From assembly GCA_000719105.1 (NCBI GenBank), contig JODX01000004.1:124001-188000 (forward strand): a DNA stretch of 64,000 bases, read 5' to 3'. Below, in pieces: positions 63,521 through 64,000 of the stretch. The first letter of the stretch is position 1; the number at the start of each line of letters is the position of its first letter. The stretch is from Streptomyces sclerotialus (GTDB lineage: Bacteria; Actinomycetota; Actinomycetes; Streptomycetales; Streptomycetaceae). Below the pieces are notes generated by a model. It did not search any database and was not told the origin of the DNA. It worked only from the letters and a program-made list of their open reading frames with translations. Position numbers and translations under genes: made by a program.

Positions 63521-63984
63521 GCGCCGTCGAGGCGAAGCTCGCGGACCTCGGACTGACGCTGCCCGAGGTCGTGCCCCCGCTGGCCGCGTACCAGCCGGCC
63601 GTGCAGTCCGGCGTGTACGTCTACACGGCGGGCCAGCTCCCCATGGTGGACGGCAAGCTGCCCGTCACCGGGAAGGTCGGTGCCGAGGTCACGCCGGAGG
63701 AGGCCAAGGACCTGGCCCGCACCTGCGCGCTGAATGCGCTCGCCGCGGTCAAGTCGGTCGCCGGTGACCTCGACCGCATCGCGCGTGTGGTGAAGGTCGT
63801 GGGCTTCGTCGCCTCCGCCGCCGACTTCACGGGGCAGCCCGCCGTCGTGAACGGCGCCAGTGAGCTGCTCGGCGAGGTCCTCGGCGAGAAGGGCGTCCAC
63901 GCGCGCAGCGCCGTCGGCGTGGCCGTGCTCCCGCTGGACGCACCGGTGGAGGTCGAGATCCAGGTGGAGCTGACGGAGGCGTGA
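63517..63984 (+). CDS. RidA family (YjgF/YER057c/UK114) protein
   Basis: The protein has 155 residues with a GTG start overlapping the DUF4177 stop. SGVYVYTAGQLPMVDGKLPVTGKVGAEVTPEEAKDLARTCALNALAAVKSVAGDLDRI and VVNGASELLGEVLGEKGVHARSAVGVAVLPLDAPVEVEI follow the RidA fold. The conserved arginine (HARSAVGV) that binds the imine carboxylate is present. RidA hydrolyses reactive enamine/imine intermediates. Its transcript normally starts upstream of DUF4177, so the element insertion may have changed its promoter. Confidence 0.92.
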   Translation: MSAVEAKLADLGLTLPEVVPPLAAYQPAVQSGVYVYTAGQLPMVDGKLPVTGKVGAEVTPEEAKDLARTCALNALAAVKSVAGDLDRIARVVKVVGFVASAADFTGQPAVVNGASELLGEVLGEKGVHARSAVGVAVLPLDAPVEVEIQVELTEA

Positions 63985-64000
63985 CCGGGCCGGTGGTGAC

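Overview
The window is chromosomal DNA from a high-GC actinobacterium, almost certainly a Streptomyces. The codon use is extreme in third-position G/C, WblA is present, and GTG and TTG starts are frequent. The set purA, recR with YbaB, lysC-asd, a class A PBP, wblA and paired ArsA-like ATPases matches, from memory, the core-chromosome neighbourhood of model Streptomyces.

Positions 1-19.5 kb: the end of a MacB-type export system, a small secreted SH3-like protein, a histidine kinase and OmpR regulator in convergent orientation, a kynurenine-pathway operon (tryptophan 2,3-dioxygenase, kynureninase and an HGGXW alpha/beta hydrolase that could be the formamidase), a DUF1023 hydrolase and acyltransferase joined to a NarL-type two-component system, a second paralogous two-component system, a cytochrome P450, and an ABC-2 drug-type exporter divergent from its likely GbsR/MarR repressor. 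Positions 19.5-52.3 kb: a diacylglycerol-kinase-like protein, purA, small secreted proteins, a GntR regulator, a class III aminotransferase, a membrane Ser/Thr kinase, a SLATT protein, ybaB-recR, a DUF5063 protein, an M48/M56 peptidase, lysC-asd, an ECF sigma factor with a membrane partner, SURF1, an S9 peptidase, a TrkA-N/ion-channel-like protein, tRNA-Pro(CGG), a metallophosphoesterase, a YqeY protein, a penicillin-binding protein, wblA and two ArsA-like ATPases.

Positions 52420-63383 hold an integrated element of about 11 kb, bounded by a 13-bp direct repeat. It is inserted by a large serine integrase into the 5' end of a small DUF4177-type gene. The rest of that gene, followed by a RidA gene, resumes at 63.37 kb. 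The element carries an SF3/D5 primase-helicase, an iteron array just 3' of it laid out like a SaPI origin, an HNH endonuclease and a P27-like small terminase, a SpdB/DUF2637-like membrane protein, a lone opposite-strand XRE-TPR regulator and several tiny Cys-rich proteins. I see no capsid, portal, large terminase, tail, lysis or conjugation gene. This combination best fits a cos-type phage satellite (PICI-like) in Streptomyces, and it is the most interesting object in the window. Two families of short dispersed repeats and leader terminators placed just ahead of its replication and packaging operons suggest a dedicated control circuit.
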